IMG/VR virus record: IMGVR_UViG_3300029787_000051 | Coordinates: 1 to 57,569 of that record | Reading direction: 5' to 3' (one strand) | From: a virus | Length of the DNA: 57,569 nt | Shown here: one piece after another, positions 57,471 to 57,569 of the stretch | How the letters are laid out: every line of letters starts with the position of its first letter | How positions within the stretch are numbered: the stretch's first letter is position 1 | Notes under the pieces: model-generated | What the model was told of the DNA's origin: nothing | Databases searched by the model: none | The model's input: the letters and a program-made list of their open reading frames with translations, nothing else | Made by a program: the position numbers and the translations under genes

Positions 57471-57569
57471 TATGAAAAGAATTGTCCATGTTAATCAACA
57501 TGTTATCAAAGCTAACCGTAGGTATTACGAGGAAAAGCCCCCGCTTACTTGTAAGACCTACAAGGATAC
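57438..57569. repeat. Contig-end overlap, right copy
   Basis: Second copy of bases 1-132, 127 of 132 identical. See the left copy. The differences are C, T, G, A and C at 57516, 57525, 57531, 57534 and 57540, all silent. Confidence 0.93.
57472..57569 (+). CDS. 5' part of the 76-aa hypothetical protein (cut by the contig end)
   Basis: Same protein sequence as the gene at 35-265 over its first 32 codons, with five silent differences. It is the same gene read again in the overlap. Confidence 0.85.
   Translation, partial: MKRIVHVNQHVIKANRRYYEEKPPLTCKTYKD

Noticed and set aside
57438-57569. Exact direct terminal repeat of a linear phage genome
   Set aside because: The copies differ at five sites, so they are better explained as a contig overlap between strains than as a replicated physical terminus.

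Overview
The window is an essentially complete genome of a short-tailed, dsDNA, tailed marine phage, presented as a circularly closed contig. The last 132 bases (57438-57569) repeat the first 132 with only five silent differences, so the unit is about 57,437 bp. The strongest marker is a family A DNA polymerase (7643-9694) carrying a DnaJ-like CxxCxGxG zinc motif between its exonuclease and polymerase domains. That arrangement is the hallmark of HMO-2011-type phages of marine Alphaproteobacteria (SAR116, and relatives on SAR11 and roseobacters). Two very large internal-type virion proteins, tubular-tail-like proteins and no tape measure or major tail tube gene fit a podovirus. A host among marine Alphaproteobacteria is an inference, not something the sequence proves.

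There are two opposed transcription blocks. The plus-strand early/middle block runs from about 54539 through the contig end and on from 1 to 16895. It holds many small unknown genes, a SleB-like cell-wall hydrolase, a DUF932-like protein, a tyrosine integrase, TOPRIM primase, DnaB-like helicase, 2OG-Fe(II) oxygenase, DNA polymerase, a PstS-like phosphate-binding protein, a Cas4-like Fe-S exonuclease, T7-type endonuclease I, a DUF3310 protein and a class II (B12-dependent) ribonucleotide reductase. Together these replicate DNA and supply nucleotides, with accessory genes for phosphate. The minus-strand late block runs from 53909 down to 16892: small basic and membrane proteins, an MscS-like mini protein, 3-TM holin, GH24 lysozyme, terminase subunits, portal, scaffold, major capsid, tail-tube proteins, a large fibre/adhesin cluster, a T7-like small holin, and internal (ejection) proteins. 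It ends at an intrinsic terminator (16801-16827). The only long gene-free stretch is the divergent control region 53910-54538.

The most unusual content lies in the early leader region (54240-56560, with a related copy at 988-1078). Three intergenic hairpins have unrelated stems but an identical 14-base loop. A 14-bp palindrome (consensus GTCCAACGTTGGAC) occurs six times, all in the early block, and in four cases just before a ribosome binding site. Several genes place the Shine-Dalgarno GGAG in the loop of a 5-6 bp hairpin. These parts recur in the same order and look like a modular post-transcriptional/transcriptional control cassette. The same region encodes a tRNA-like element with anticodon CUA and, 27 bases downstream, a 54-aa ArfA-like ribosome-rescue factor that is naturally the length of active, truncated ArfA.

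No CRISPR array, insertion sequence, rRNA or phage RNA polymerase gene was seen. Functions are assigned from motifs read by eye; no database search was made. Start sites were chosen from Shine-Dalgarno spacing and stop/start overlap.
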